Positions 33,180-45,944 of a DNA stretch of 64,000 nt are shown here, in pieces. The notes beneath the pieces are model-generated. The model was not told the DNA's origin. It saw only the letters and a program-made list of their open reading frames with translations, and searched no databases. This DNA is from Callaeas wilsoni. Lineage: Eukaryota; Chordata; Aves; Passeriformes; Callaeidae. Every line of letters begins with the position of its first letter. The stretch's first letter is position 1. The translations under genes were made by a program, and so were the position numbers. The DNA lies in NCBI GenBank assembly GCA_013398955.1, contig VWPU01014795.1, positions 124,001 through 188,000 of the forward strand, written 5' to 3'.

Positions 33180-36100
33180 TAAAATGGGGAGGCTGTACAA
33201 ATCTCATGCTCTTCCCCAGGCCTGTAAAGGCTTTGGTCACTTCCAGAGACAGGATATTTGATGGCAGGAGCCAAAAGATTGCTCTTGCAGTCCTGCTCCC
33301 TGTCATTTCCCTGCCTTGGTCACCTCAGCCTCCATTCTGAGGGAATGCAGCCGCAGTGAAGAACCCACTGTTGCCTGGGAAAACATCTGAGGATTTATTT
33401 CATACCACAAGCACTGTAGGTGGCTGTAAGGTTTGGGAGGATGTAGATGAGAAGGATTTGTGGGGAAGTATTGAATTTCCAGTGGCCAGAACAATAAAGA
33501 ATAAGAAGAGAGAGGCACCTCTCCAAGAGAGGCTTCACCAGAGTGGGACAAGGAGCAAAGCATCCACCAGCCATCAAATGCCACACGGCTCTGTGCTCAT
33601 TCCAGGAGTTCACCACCAAACATGGGAAAACTCTCGTATTTAACTTGGCAAGAGGTGAGCTGATTTAACTGGTATAGCAGAGATGTGGTTGTGCAGAATA
33701 AATCAATGGGCCACAAATTACACAGGAAATTTGGGTCTGGTGTTCGGGGTCGAGGGAGGTGGGAAGATGAAGGAATTAAAACCTGATACCTTTTAAAATA
33801 TTGCTTCAGGGTAGAGATGACCTTGCTGTAATTCTTTCAAATTCCCTATAAAAAGGGCAGGAATGCACAGCAAGCCACCCTTTTCCAACAGCTATCTGGT
33901 GACACAGAGAGCAAAACTGGAGCAGGCAGGATGAAAGACACGGCAGCAATCACAGCCCTTTGGATTAAAAGGAAATTACACTGAGGTAGGATCGTTGGGA
34001 TACAGCGAACTCATCTAGGCAATCACCTGCCCTTCAGATGGGCTAAATTTCTAGGGGAAATATTAATTGGATGAGGGTTCTTACAAGTGGAGCGAGACCC
34101 ATCGGTGGTTTCATCTGACAAAGTGACTGGCTCAACCTGTGCCATGTCAAGGTTCTGCATGCACTTGGCTGCTACCAGGAAAGTTTTGGTCTTCTAGAAA
34201 AAGGAGCTTTAACTGTTTCACACTCACTGTCTTCAGGTTTTTTTAAGTTGAACTTTTTAACCTAAAAAGAAATAATCACGATCAACTGAGTATGATTGTG
34301 CAAAGCAGAGGTCATAAAGTCAGTAAGGACAGAATGAATGCATAAAGGATCTCCTTTGAAAGGACATTCAGCGCCATTTAAAAACTCTGATAGCTGAAAA
34401 TACGTCACTTTTGGCAAAAGGAAAAAATACACACCTGGTTTCTGGTCAGAAACTTGTTTAGTTGCATTTTCCAGCTAATGAATCTTCTTTTTTGTTTGTG
34501 TTTGCTTGTTTTCCTTCTAATACATTTAGCTTTCCATCTAGCCCATAACCCTATTCCACCCACCCTAGACTGAATTTCCAACTGCCTTGTGATTTGATTA
34601 AGTTGAGCTAATTCTCATCAGATTATTTGAAACAACCTGATCCAGCTTCTTCAGATACCTTGGCAAGCTGATCTCTACCTACTTGCAACTGCCTGGGATC
34701 ACTTCTGATAATTCAGATCATCTGTGATGCCTTTAGGGACCGACCCAAATTCTGCTAAACCAGCACAGAGGTTTGCCTTGGTCTAATAGGCTTTGGACCA
34801 GCCTCCAGCCTCTCCAAAACAGCAGGTCATATATCTGACTGAAGGTAAAATGTTTGGCTAAGGGCCTACAAAATGCATTGTAATACAAGCTGGGGATAAG
34901 CAGAAGACAAATTTTGTGTATGTGCAAAGTATTAGTGCCCTTAATGATAAAATGCTCGTGCTTGACATAATTTTTGGAAGAGGCTTGGAAACGGCAGGCT
35001 CGAGCTGCTTTCCACATGGGGATACCTTGCAGGCAGTAAAGAGCAGATGGAAAAGATCAGCATGAAGGGAATGAAGTGCTCTTCATGCTGCAAACCCCAG
35101 GATCCGTGGATGTGAGCTACTGCCGCTTTGTTATGAACTGTTTGCCCTAAACAGGCATCCTCCCAACCCCAGAAAAGCTTTTCTGACAGGGACAGGCCAT
35201 GCTCCTTGTCAGCTGAACCTATTTAAGGAATGCCTCTGGGCCATCTGCTGGTTCTCCCTCAGGGGATGCTCCATCTCCTTTGCTCCCTGAAAACCAGAGA
35301 GCCGTGTTCTCCATCCTCCTGCAGCAGGACACGGCTGATGTCTCAGGGACATCGTGCTCCCACCACCTGATGCTTTGGAGAGGCTGACCTGGAGCAGAGG
35401 CTGGACCGAGTGAAAGGATAAAGGGCAGGGATTTATGGAAAGGCCTGCACAGGGTGCACCTTGGTCAGTGCAGGAGTCTCACAGAGACTGCACCCAGGAT
35501 GGACACAGCCACACGTTTTTGGACAGATAGAAATTCTGTCCATTTGCAATCAGAGGTTAATTGTCCAATTCCAGCTTCAGGCAGTGCAGTCCCATTCTCT
35601 CAGTTTGCTCCCCTCCAACTCACTTTTGTTTCCATTTCTCGGGACCTGAGACAGTGAGGTGTCCTTGATTCTCAGGCCTGGAGAGGAATTGTGTCTGACA
35701 AAAATGGGAAAAGCAGTTGCTAACACTCTCTATGGAGCTCAGAGTTACACACTAAAGAATTGCAGGATTACAGATACACGAAAATATAAAAGCTAAAATC
35801 CTAAGGCATCACACCTGTGGCAAGGTCATGGGCAGGCACCTGAGCACACGGGGAGATGAATGGTTTTTGTGTCCCCACAGTCTGCCCAGCTCCGTCACAC
35901 ACTGGCAACCCACATCTGGCAATGCTGCAGTGCAATCTGCACCTTCCTGAGCTGCAGGGTTGGAGCCACCAAGTAATTCAATCAAGGGAGCTTTAGGACA
36001 GAAGGAAACGTGGTGAAATTCAGAAAAGGTCTGTCCACTCTGAGGCACGCGGTTCACGGTTTTGGCAGAGCCCTTTGTATCAGCAGCAATGCCTAATCCC

Positions 36101-37394
36101 TAAACAGATGGGCTGAAAAATCGCTCTGTGATATGGATGGGCTGCGAGGAGAAGCATATTCCTAAAGCAAGGCACTGGATGTTCATTCAGACTTTTTCCA
36201 GAGGGCTGCCTTGTCTGGGGCCCAGCTGAGCCAGCAAACGGCTCCGTCTCCCTGTTCCTGAAGGGCACATCCCTGAAAAGCGGTCACAAAACAGGAGAAG
36301 GTGGCAGACAGTTGGTGACTGCCTTACCTGTGGTGTCATCCCACAGAGATGGGATGTTTTGGCAGTAACAGGGGTTCTATACCAGGGTTTTGCCCATTAT
36401 TTGTTGTCCAGAGGTTTGATTTCTTTTCTTCACGCACCCGACCAGCACGGACATGTTGAAGTGACCTGTTCAATGCACCAGTTTACACTTGGTGGCACTG
36501 CAGGTTTCTGTCCTGTCTAACTTAATGTCACATTCCAGCAGCCCCTTGATTTATTATAAGAATAAAATATTCATTACCATTATGAGCTTTTGCTACTGTC
36601 ATTGCTTTTGATAGCAATGCCAATTTGCAAATCTTCAGTCCAGTGAGTATCTCTAAGTGCCCAAAGTCATGTTTGCTAAATTTCCCTTTCTTCCCCTCAT
36701 GAGCTTCTTATTTTATTCTTTCATTTATTTTGTTCCCAGCTATAGTTCAGCTCTTTAACATGCAAAGTGCAGCAAAAAAACTCCTCAAAAACTTAGAGAA
36801 GCCCAAAAAAGTCTATCTCTGCTCTACCACGGAAAGACAAGGCCCTGAAGAATGTCGTGACTCACCTTGAGTTGCTCTAGGACTTGAGAGCAAAACATCT
36901 CTGAACTTCTGCATCCTTCATCTACAAAGTCCTTTCCCTTGGACCAGTCCTGGAGTGATCTCATCTCCAAGGAATGCAACATCCTTTTTAGAGGCACAGT
37001 ATGGATAAGTGGCTGGGAACATGATGCTTGGTAAAACAAGGAGAGCAGGGAGTTTTCAGCAAAGCTGGAACAGATGTTGTTCCACAGTGACATTGTTCTC
37101 CCCTGGAGTCTTATTTACTGATGTCTCAAAAAAAGAAATCTGACTTTTGTACAGATTTTTATGTTTTCCTGCAGCTTCTTGTCCAACTTTGCGGCTCTTC
37201 CTGGCCATCCAGGCACCTCCACACACTCCTGCAGGAGCAGCCACACCGGGCTGTGCATTTCACCTGCAGTGTCACATCTCTTGCTGGAATTTGCCATCGT
37301 GGTAATCCCATGGAAAAAATGACAAAACTCTTGGGGAATAACTGCTCTGTCTGGGGGGTTTTTGGCCATCCCATGTCCCATTTAGTGTTGTGCA
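33180..37394. other. Unique non-coding DNA, no feature recognised
   Basis: Over 4 kb without a confident repeat or gene. 33750-34720 is AT-rich and could hold conserved non-coding sequence. The frame at 37121-37510 (129 codons) ends in a CR1 copy and has no domain. Confidence 0.5.
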
Positions 37395-37550
37395 GGTGTC
37401 TGAATGTCCAAACTCTCCTTGAGCTCAGTGCTGAGCTGTGGCCGCTTCCCTGGGGAGGCTGTTCCAGTGCCCAACCACCCTCTGGGGGAAGAGCCTTTCC
37501 TAATATTTAATATTTTCCTAATATCAGAGCTAATCCCCATACCCAACACA
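37395..37550 (-). mobile_element. CR1 LINE internal 3' fragment, antisense
   Basis: AATGTCCAAACTCTCCTTGA, GCTTCCCTGGGGAGGCTGTT, CCAGTGCCCAACCACCCTCT and CCTTTCCTAATATT match the antisense CR1 segment upstream of the 3' tip. The word CCTAATAT is duplicated near 37499-37530. The CR1 3' tip itself is not recognisable, so the copy is broken at both ends. Confidence 0.88.
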
Positions 37551-38084
37551 ACCGTAGGCAGTGCAAGTGATTTTGGGTACTTTTGGGCCAAAATGCGTTT
37601 GTTCTTCACTCTGTACAAGGAATCAGGATGCTGAGGCTCTGTGTGTTTTCATCATGGTCAGATTCCTTCACAACTCTGCCCACCCAGGGAAGGTGGGCTT
37701 CACATGCCAGAAAAGGGGAGCATCCTGCTGGTAAAAGTCTGGCAAATGAATCCATTGTTGGTACATCCCAGCCCTCCCACGTGTCTGGGAGGACAGGAGA
37801 CCTGAGTGGAGTCTTCCCCCGGAGAGAAAACGGGCAATACTGAATCTCCTCCTCTGCAAGGACACACAGAGCAGATGCTGTTGGCTTAAGAAGGGACTAC
37901 AAAAGATTTATGAGGTAGATCAGCAAAGCCAGAGCCCAGGGTGACCTTATCAATAATCAAAATCACTGCCTGCAGATTCTGATCCCCACCTCACCTTCTG
38001 CTGTGGTGTTTCACAGGCAAAGCTTGGGAAAGCCCAGTCCTGGAGAGGACACACAGAAATACTCAAACCTTCAGGGGTGTGTAG
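37551..38084. other. Unique spacer between two CR1 fragments
   Basis: Nothing recognised. Confidence 0.5.
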
Positions 38085-38350
38085 GGATAAAATTAGGGGT
38101 AATGACTTCCCACTGCCAGAGGGCAGGGCTAGGTGAGATATTGGGAAGAAATTCTCCCCTGTGAGGGTGAGGAGGCCCTGGCACAGGGTGCCCAGAGAAG
38201 CGGTGGCTGCCCCTGGATCCCTGGAAGTGTCCCAGGCCAGGTTGGACAGGGCTTGGCGCATCCTGGGCTAGTGGAAGGTGGCCCTGCCTGTGGCAGGGGG
38301 TGGAATGAGATGAGCTTTAAGGTGCCTTCCAACCCAACCCATTCTATGCA
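38085..38350 (+). mobile_element. CR1 LINE 3' fragment, sense
   Basis: CTTCCCACTGCCAGAGGGCA, GATATTGGGAAGAAATTCTC, GCCCTGGCACAGGGTGCCCA, GAGAAGCGGTGGCTGCCCCT and GAGCTTTAAGGTGCCTTCCA followed by CCATTCTATG. This is the songbird-type subfamily with CTGGATCCCTGGAAGTGTCC; the copy at 50843 belongs to the same subfamily. Confidence 0.95.
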
Positions 38351-39646
38351 TCTTCCATCTGTGGCTCTTGTTGCAGCTCTCCTTGTTGGCTAAAGATCTT
38401 TCGGAGATCCCACCTGGATGCTCAGTGCCCGGCTGGCAGCTTTCTCTTCCTGGCATCAGGCAAGCAATTTGAATTTTTCCTAGTTTCTGATTTCTAGAAT
38501 AAGAATCCTACAGTTTCACGGAGCTGTTTTCCAAGAGTGTGAGGTACTCCTGTTAGGATTGTGGGTCAGGAAAGCATCTTGACTCAGGAGAAGAGAAACA
38601 TCCTCAGCTTTTGAAGTGTCGCTAGTGTGAATACACACAGTCAAGCAAAGGGGTCAGCAAAACCCGCATGACAAACAACCAATAAATGCTGGGGAGCAGC
38701 AGGTACTTGTGCAGAAGCAGAAACCAATCCAGAGGCAAGCAGACAGCTCAAATTCACGAGCCAAGATAAACCCAACGCAGAACTTGACCTGCCTTGATCA
38801 CAACCCAAGGAAGACTTTTATCAGATGTGTTTAAACAAATCCCTTCGGCGACTCCTGACTTGTGTCAAGGGAAAAATATATTTTGTCCCCGAAAGAAAAA
38901 TCTTACAGTTCTCCCTAAACTCACCAGTAAATCAAGACAAGCCGGAGATCTCAACTTGGCAGCCGCAGGTCTTCTTTCTCTTTGCTCAGCTGAAGGGGGG
39001 TCTCAGCTTTTGGGGGGCCTGTGCTTGTGCAAAGCAGTAGGACAAGCTCTGCATGAGGCCCAGGCAGTGCAGGGACATTTTGAGGAGCAGGCTGGCCCTT
39101 CCCAAGGTCCCAAAGTGGGTGGCATGGCCAGGAGCCTCTCTCCTCACGCTGCCTGTGGTCCCACTGACTCCAGCAGGGCAGCACCAGCACCCACCAGCCA
39201 GGGACTAGCCCTGCTCAGCAGCAGATTTCAAGGTATTTTAATATAAAATCAGTCCCAGGATAGACTGTGACACCCTCAGACACTGGCATGGAGCCAGACC
39301 AGTTCCAGACCAACCTCCATGCCGGAACAGAAGTTCTCTCAACTCAAGGAGCCCAAAAGATCAGTCAAGGCCCAAAACACAAACACAAACTGTTATTCCT
39401 TGTCTTCTACTGTGGAGACTCATTCAGTGGAGTGCCAAAAATGTGGAATGGAAAGGAATCATCTTTGCAGATGCAATGAATTCCTCCAGGCAGCAGAACT
39501 GGTGGCTGCACAGAGGTTTTCAGATATGGTCACAGGAATGGTCTGAATCACCTCTGGCCTGGGTCAAGAATAGCATGGCAGCAGGACCAGGGCAGTGGCT
39601 GTCCTCCTGTGCTGGGCACACACACATTCGAGGAACCTCCAATCCT
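38351..39646. other. Unique non-coding DNA, no feature recognised
   Basis: No repeat or gene is recognised. The frame at 38794-39246 (150 codons) has no domain. Confidence 0.5.
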
Positions 39647-40164
39647 GGGGTCAGTTCTGGGCTCCTCACTGCAAGAAAGAAATTACAGAATCATAGAATG
39701 TCTTTTGAGGAGCTGGAGCATGTCCAGAGTAAGGAACGGAGCTGGGGAAGGGTCGGGAGCACCAGGAGAGGCTGAGGGAGCTAGGAAAGGGGCTCAGCCT
39801 GGAGAAAAGGCGGCTCAGGAGGGACCATCTCGCTCTGCACAACTCCCTGACAGGAGAAGGCAGCCAGGGGGGGTCGGGCTCTGTTCCCAGGGAACAGGGA
39901 CAGGACAAGGGGAAACAGCCACAAGTTGGGCCATGGGAGGTAAAGGTGGGACATCAGGAGGAATTTCCTCACTGAAAGGGTGGTTAAGCACTGGAAGGGG
40001 CTGTCCAGAGAGGTGCTGGAGTCACCACCCCTGGAGGTGTCCAAGGAACAGCTGGATGTGGCACTCAGTGCTCTGGTCTGTGTGACAAGGTGGAGATCGT
40101 CCACAAGTTGGACTCTGTGATCTTGAAGGTCTTTTCCAACCCAAATGATTCTGTGATTCCATGA
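39647..40164 (+). mobile_element. CR1 LINE, 0.5-kb 3' fragment, sense, with decayed ORF2 tail
   Basis: Begins TCAGTTCTGGGCTCCTCACT and ends ATTCTGTGATTCCATGAA. It translates in pieces into the CR1 ORF2 C-terminus: EELEHVQSKER, SLEKRRLRRDHLALHNSL, NFLTERVVKHWKGLSREV and LESPPLEVSKEQLDVA. Frameshifts separate them, so no protein is made. A 22-bp block absent from other copies interrupts it at 39685-39706. Confidence 0.96.
39685..39706. repeat. 22-bp insertion inside CR1 resembling an inverted CR1 3' tip
   Basis: Between AAGAAAGAAATT and GAGGAGCTGGAG, where other CR1 copies read straight through, lies ACAGAATCATAGAATG plus TCTTTT. The first sixteen bases are the reverse complement of the CR1 3' terminus CATTCTATGATTCTGT. 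It could be a template-switch product or the remnant of a nested insertion. Confidence 0.7.
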
Positions 40165-43100
40165 AATAATCACCCCTGAAACACAGAAGTGGAAGAGCAA
40201 CAGCACAACGCTGCCTGGTGTCAGCACAAAGTCCCCACCACGATCACAACCCCGTGCCCTGACCTCCCGTGGGGCCACATCCATCCCACCTCTGCCACTC
40301 AGAGGATGTGACCACTGACACTGGTACTCTGCCCCTCAGGCAGGACTTCACCTTCCCAAGGCCATCCCAGACTCCCGTTTGCCCACCCCAGGGCTCTCAT
40401 CCCCTGCTAGGTACGTCCAGCCTGTGTGATTCTACAAGGGTCAGGTGCTGCACTCAGTAAACTCCCGTTGCCTCCGTCTGGAGTTCACGGCTATAAATAG
40501 GGGCTTTCATAAGGCAGGGCCCGCACAAGCCCTGGCACAAACAGCGTGGAACACTCTGAATGAGCAGGGTTTGATGGGAAGAGCCCGCTGCCCGTCTGCC
40601 TTGGCAAACCCCGCAGCCCTGTTTGGGATTAAACACTCAGATATCCAGCAGAACGAGCTGTTAGCCTGGCTGAGGCCATTCCAGCTTATTTCATAAGTGA
40701 CTTAGACAGATGTTTAAAGGATTTATGTAAGGTTGGCTGAAGTCAAACACAGGTGTAAGAGATGAAAGGGGAATGGGAAAAATGCACTGTGATGATCATT
40801 TTTCCATTTCTCTATTTTTTTTCCCCTGGCTGTTGATTCTAGTGCCCTTTCCATGCAATGTCTGTGCTGTGAGTCACTGAGAAAAAAAAAAAAACAAAAC
40901 TATTTTTATTTACTACCAGTAAGGAATGAGGTTTTACACAAAGCTGTGCTGTAGCTGTGCTCTCTTCTCCTGTTTCAGCTCTCCAGTTTATTTTTGCTCT
41001 ACTTCAGCTGCTTTCTGCTCACAAGATGTGCTGAGCAGACATTGCCACTCTGAGGAAGGGGAGAAAATTAAAGATGTGGAAATTCACTGCAGCCTGCTCA
41101 TTATTTGCCTTTCCCAGCATGTAATACATGAGGCTCATGCCTGCCTGTGCCAGCCTGGCCTCTGGATATCTCCAGTGGTTATGGAATAAGCCTTCACATC
41201 TTGTTGTGTGGTTCTGGAGCTTGCCAAGGTGGGTCAGCTACAAAGGAACCGCACTGTGGTTCTTTAAGACCCTTCACACATCACTTGCAGCCTTCTCCAG
41301 GGCCCTGCACAAGGATTTTGTCCGTGCAGAGAAAGTCCCACCTCACAGCAGGTTCTGTGTCCCAACCCAACTTGGCACCCACTGAGGGACGCTCTGGTGC
41401 AGAGGGATGGAGAGGAAAGAGCTTCTGGAGCCCTGGGGTGGACTGCAGTGGGTGTCCTGGAGCATCCCTCTCCAAGGAAATGTGTATCCCTGCGCCTGTC
41501 TGAGCAGGGATTGTGGCACAAACACAGCCCAGCCCACTGCTTTTCCAAACAACGTGGAGGATCTCATCCCAGCCTGCTAATGGGCTCTCTGCCGATTCTA
41601 AAAGCTGCCTTGGGATCAGGCCTTGAAATAGCACCCGTGAATCCCCCGCAGGCATCTGTGATCCCATCCGGAAAACAATTGCTCCCTCCCCACTTTCCAG
41701 GTGCATGTGTCAGTGTTCCTTGGCATGCTCTGGACACATCTTGGGCACAGTTCAGGTCTGGAGCCCCAAGGTGGTGATGGGTATTTCTAGGGGACATTTT
41801 GGTGTCTCATCTATCGAACGATACCGGGAAGAAAAGGCAAATCCCTGGGATACACCCGGGGGGCTGAGCCATCCATCTGTGTTAGTTGGGAGCATCCAGA
41901 GGGACAGCGTCTGTCTTTTCCAACCCCCATTTATGTGTCTCCCCTTTGCATTTTGCATTCTCACCTTCACAGAAAAACCCATTCTGTGATGGTGCAAAGC
42001 TCAAGGAGGTGCAAAGTTCAAGGAGGAAGATGGAGAAGACTTTGGTCCCAGAAATACCTACACGAGAAGCAAGGGGGAAGAAAACACAGCTCGTGGGCAA
42101 ATCCACAGGAATCATTCCTCCTCATTAATTATGGAGCCTGAAGCCCACAGGTAAAGGCAGAGCATCCCCATCCTGCAGCTGGCAGGGAGGGCTGGAGGCA
42201 CCAGCTCAGGCAGCCGGGGAAGGTCATCGGCGGAGGCGGCGGCAGCTCCAGGAGCTGAGCTCACATCTCCCGGCTCCCCAGCCAGTCCCCGACCCACAGG
42301 GCCATTTTTTCCTCTCCGTTCTGCCTCATTAGCACCAGTAAGCACTTCTGTCATCAGGGACATGCACACTCTGGTGGGGAGTGTAACAGAAATGCCTATT
42401 AATAAATGAAATAATACTTTCCAGTTTTCAAGGCTCTCAGTGGCGGCCGCTCAGCAGCCCTGGCTGAGTCAGGCTCTTTTATTTACACCCTCAGCCCTGC
42501 CAAACCTGTTGTTTGCCATGGCCTGGGCTTGTCCAGGGACATACCCGGCTGCTGAAGGATTGCCTGGGGCTGGCCACGCAGGCAGCCCCAGGTGGGGACC
42601 CGGGAGCCAGCGATGCCGGTGGTGCAGCAGGAATGGATGGAAGAGCAGCCGGCGGGGAAGGGGCCCTGGACTGGGCTGTTCCAATGGGAGCACAGGGGCA
42701 GCTTCCTAACAAATGTTTTGTGTTAGCCCTGAGAGCCTCCAGCCCCACGGTGGGGATCCGTGTGCAGGCACGGAGCTGGGGCTGGGGCAGAGTTATTGCT
42801 CCATTCTCCTCACAACAATGTCACACCACGGGACGTGTTTTATGGGGACATTAATCCACACAGCAATGGCCTGACTGCGTCTCACCACCCGAGGTGTGTA
42901 TTAGCTGCCTCTATAACATAGACTCCAGTGGGTTTTATTGCTGTTCCAGCATAAATCCTGGGGTTTAGAGCCTTTTAAAACTCTCCTGTTAAGCTCTGCT
43001 CTTCCAGGTCCCAATCCTGGTGGAAAAGCCCCTAACCTCCTCACCCTTATCCCATCTCTCAGTTGATGCCCAAGTCAGCTCAGGCTTTGCAGACATCAGA

Positions 43101-44204
43101 GCTGTTCTCCTGTATTTCCTGGAAGAAGGCAAGGATAACAAAGGGCTTTGGTATGTTCCTCCTTCTCATCTGTTCATGCTACAGCTATCCAGAGACTCAA
43201 TGCAATGAGTTTCTCTTGTTGGCCAGGACACTCATCACTGCGTCCAAGACCTCTATGCCACCAGCACCTGAATTGCCATCACCTCTTTTATCCCTGAGAG
43301 TCAGCTGGGAGCTGCTCCCCTCATCCCTCTAGTCCTTGCTGAATCTATTACTACAAGAAGAAGGATTACCAGGAAGGGAAAGAGTGCTCTGCTCTTAGGA
43401 GGTATTTATATTGTCAAGACAGAAAGAAAAAAAAAAAAGGAAAAAGCCAAACGCAAATGTCCTGGCAGGTGAAACAGTGATGGAAATCATCAGGGGCTCT
43501 CACTTGACCTGTGTGCCATCTTTGAGGCACCTGTGGCATCACCGTGCCCCAGGACCACCCTGCCATAACACAGGGGGCCAAGCCATGACTCTGCTGTTTA
43601 GCTACAACTGCAAAAGACCACCTGGGGACCGCCTCCCCAACCTGTTTCATTTCACTTTTCACCAAACTCCCTCCATCCACTGCATGAGGATCAGGTAGAC
43701 CTCCGTGTTTGCCACCAGTGTCCTTGTTTTCACCGCCATGCCCAGCCATCTCCTTTGGGAAGGTGACACACTGTGGCCATAGGGGGTTGGTTTTCAGCTG
43801 CCTCACACTCTTCCTGTGCTCTCCCACCCAGCTGGATCCATCCCCCGCTTTCTGAAGGAGCAACCCGAAGCATTCCTCACACCAGAGACCTTCCCAAGAA
43901 GTAATTTCCTTGCCAAAGACCAAATTGCATTAACTCATTAAGGCTGCACATCTCGACCCAGCTGCCACTCTTGAAAAGGTCCCCACTTAGCACTTGACAG
44001 GAATGTCAGCAATTCAGATGCTTCATGAAAGCAGGGAAGGGCTTGTCACTCTAACCACACCAGTGGCTAAATTCCCTGTCTCTCTGCACTTCAGGGAATG
44101 CCAGGTCACAGGATGCTGCCCTCTCCCTGCAGTACGGGGCAGAAGTGGCACCAGCTATGGGATAATTTCTAGATAGGGAGAAAATACTTGGTGTTAGGAA
44201 GGTG
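40165..44204. other. Unique non-coding DNA, no mobile element recognised
   Basis: Contains A runs near 40882-40894 and 43425-43438 and a small GC-rich patch (42215-42250, GGCGGAGGCGGCGGCAGC). Many overlapping frames in 41.1-42.9 kb reflect GC-rich composition rather than genes. Confidence 0.5.
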
Positions 44205-44369
44205 ATTTTGGAGAATATGTTGTTGCCCCATTTCTGGAAGTGTCCAAGGCCAGGTTGGATGGGGCTTGGAGCAATCTGGGACAGTGGAAGGTGTCCCTGC
44301 CCATGGGGTTTGGAACAAGTGAGCTTTAAAGTCCCTTCCAACCCAAACCATTCTGGGATTCTATGATTT
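44205..44369 (+). mobile_element. CR1 LINE 3' fragment, sense
   Basis: TTGCCCCATTTCTGGAAGTG, TCCAAGGCCAGGTTGGATGG, CTTGGAGCAATCTGGGACAG and CTTTAAAGTCCCTTCCAACC, ending CATTCTGGGATTCTATGATT. The start is diffuse. Confidence 0.95.
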
Positions 44370-45860
44370 GACCATTCTGCCTTGGACTCCCCAGATGAGC
44401 AGGACAGACTTTTGGGATCCTGCCATCATCCCAACAACAGCAGTAACGGAGGTGGCGACAGTTGGCTTTGAGTCATCTCTGACAAACACTGGCATTAATT
44501 CTTGGCAATTCTCTGTCACGCTGAAGGAAACTTTTAAGGAACAAAATGGTCACCCACTAAAAAAATCCCCTGGAGATCCTGACAGCAGAGGCTTCTGCCT
44601 GGGACCAGAATTACTCTTATCCCAATATTCACCTTTAGGCTGGTGGTCACTCAGCTCAGAGAGGCCAGATCAAACTGCCAGAAAACCATAAATTTTAGGA
44701 TGATCTGGTTTTTGTGTTTATGAGAACACCACAGCCTGAGACTAAATCTCTCCTGGGCAGTGTCCACAGGGGCATATGGTTTTCTTCCTAGGACTTTCCA
44801 TCCTGGATGCCAGATTCAGTGACCACACGTGGGGTGCCCGGGATAGTGGCTTTTGGGGAGGTGACCAGCCCAGGTGGGGGGTTATGTTTTGTGCCACCAG
44901 CCACAGTACTGGTGACCACTGCTAAAGTGGAGGCAAGAGATCCCAAAAAAGGACATTTTGGAGTAGGAACAGGAGGCAAGACAAACTCACCAGTTCCAGC
45001 TTGCGTGGTTGACCAAGAACAGAATTTCCACTAGCATTTTATTTGAGATACCTCCTACGTTAATGCACTTTTTCTCCACACAAACACAGTGGATTTGTAA
45101 AAGTCAGTCCATGAGGAGCTTTCCTGAACATGGAAACTGGATTCAACTAAATCACGCCTCTCTGCTTCCCCATCATCTTTAAGAGATGCTGCTTGAGGAG
45201 CCCGTCACACAGAGGGAATGTGAAACACATCTGATGTCTGAAAGCTCTGTCAGGGTTTCCTCCGGAGGCCAATAAGCCTGGCTCTGTATTTAACTCTTAT
45301 TTAACAACACTCCTGTGGAGAGGAGCAGCACAGATCTCTGCCCATCCATTCTTGGAGGAGGTGGAATTGCCAGCGTCATGGAGAGATGTCCCACCAGCTT
45401 ACGAGCCCAGGCTGCAGAGGGAACCTCAGTACAATAGTATTCCAGGAATGAGAACATTTCTCCCACTGCTGCCCCTTGGGATGCAGAGGAGTCACCATAC
45501 AAAACGCAATTATTTTCTGGCTGGAAAAAAAATCCTGAGCAACTGCAAGACAATAGCTGGGCCCCATTGTGTCCCCTCGCTTTCAGGAGACATGTGTGGG
45601 AGATGTGTGAGGCTTCTCTTGCTGCACACTGAACTGGCAGTGTCACAGAGAGCTGGATTCTCCTCTGCTTTGTGTCCAGAGATGATTTTGGAAGCTGAGA
45701 TCTCACTTTAGCCATGAACAAGCTGTGAAGGTCAGCCTGCTGTACTGCTGGGTGCTTATCTGGTTTGGTTATTGGAGTGACAGAATTTTTCTACCTCATG
45801 GAAAAGTCATTGACAAGGAGAAAGGAAATGAAGCTGCTGTTAATGATGAAGCTTTGCCTG
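44370..45860. other. Unique non-coding DNA, no feature recognised
   Basis: No repeat or gene is recognised. Frames at 45290-45721 (minus) and 45352-45711 (plus) overlap each other almost completely and lack domains. Confidence 0.5.
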
Positions 45861-45944
45861 TTTAGTGGTGGGTTTGGCAGCACTGGACTTGATGGGACTC
45901 AATCTCAGAGGTCTTTTCCAACCTTAACAGTTTTATAATTCTAT
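45861..45944 (+). mobile_element. CR1 LINE 3' tip, sense
   Basis: TAGTGGTGGGTTTGGCAGCA, CTGGACTTGATGGGACTC, CAGAGGTCTTTTCCAACCTT and AACAGTTTTATAATTCTAT. Same subfamily as the tips at 2235 and 53774. Confidence 0.85.

Noticed and set aside
36038..36060. miR-124-like string GAGGCACGCGGTTCACGG
   Set aside because: Only part of the mature miR-124 sequence matches, the seed differs, and no partner arm of a hairpin is evident nearby.
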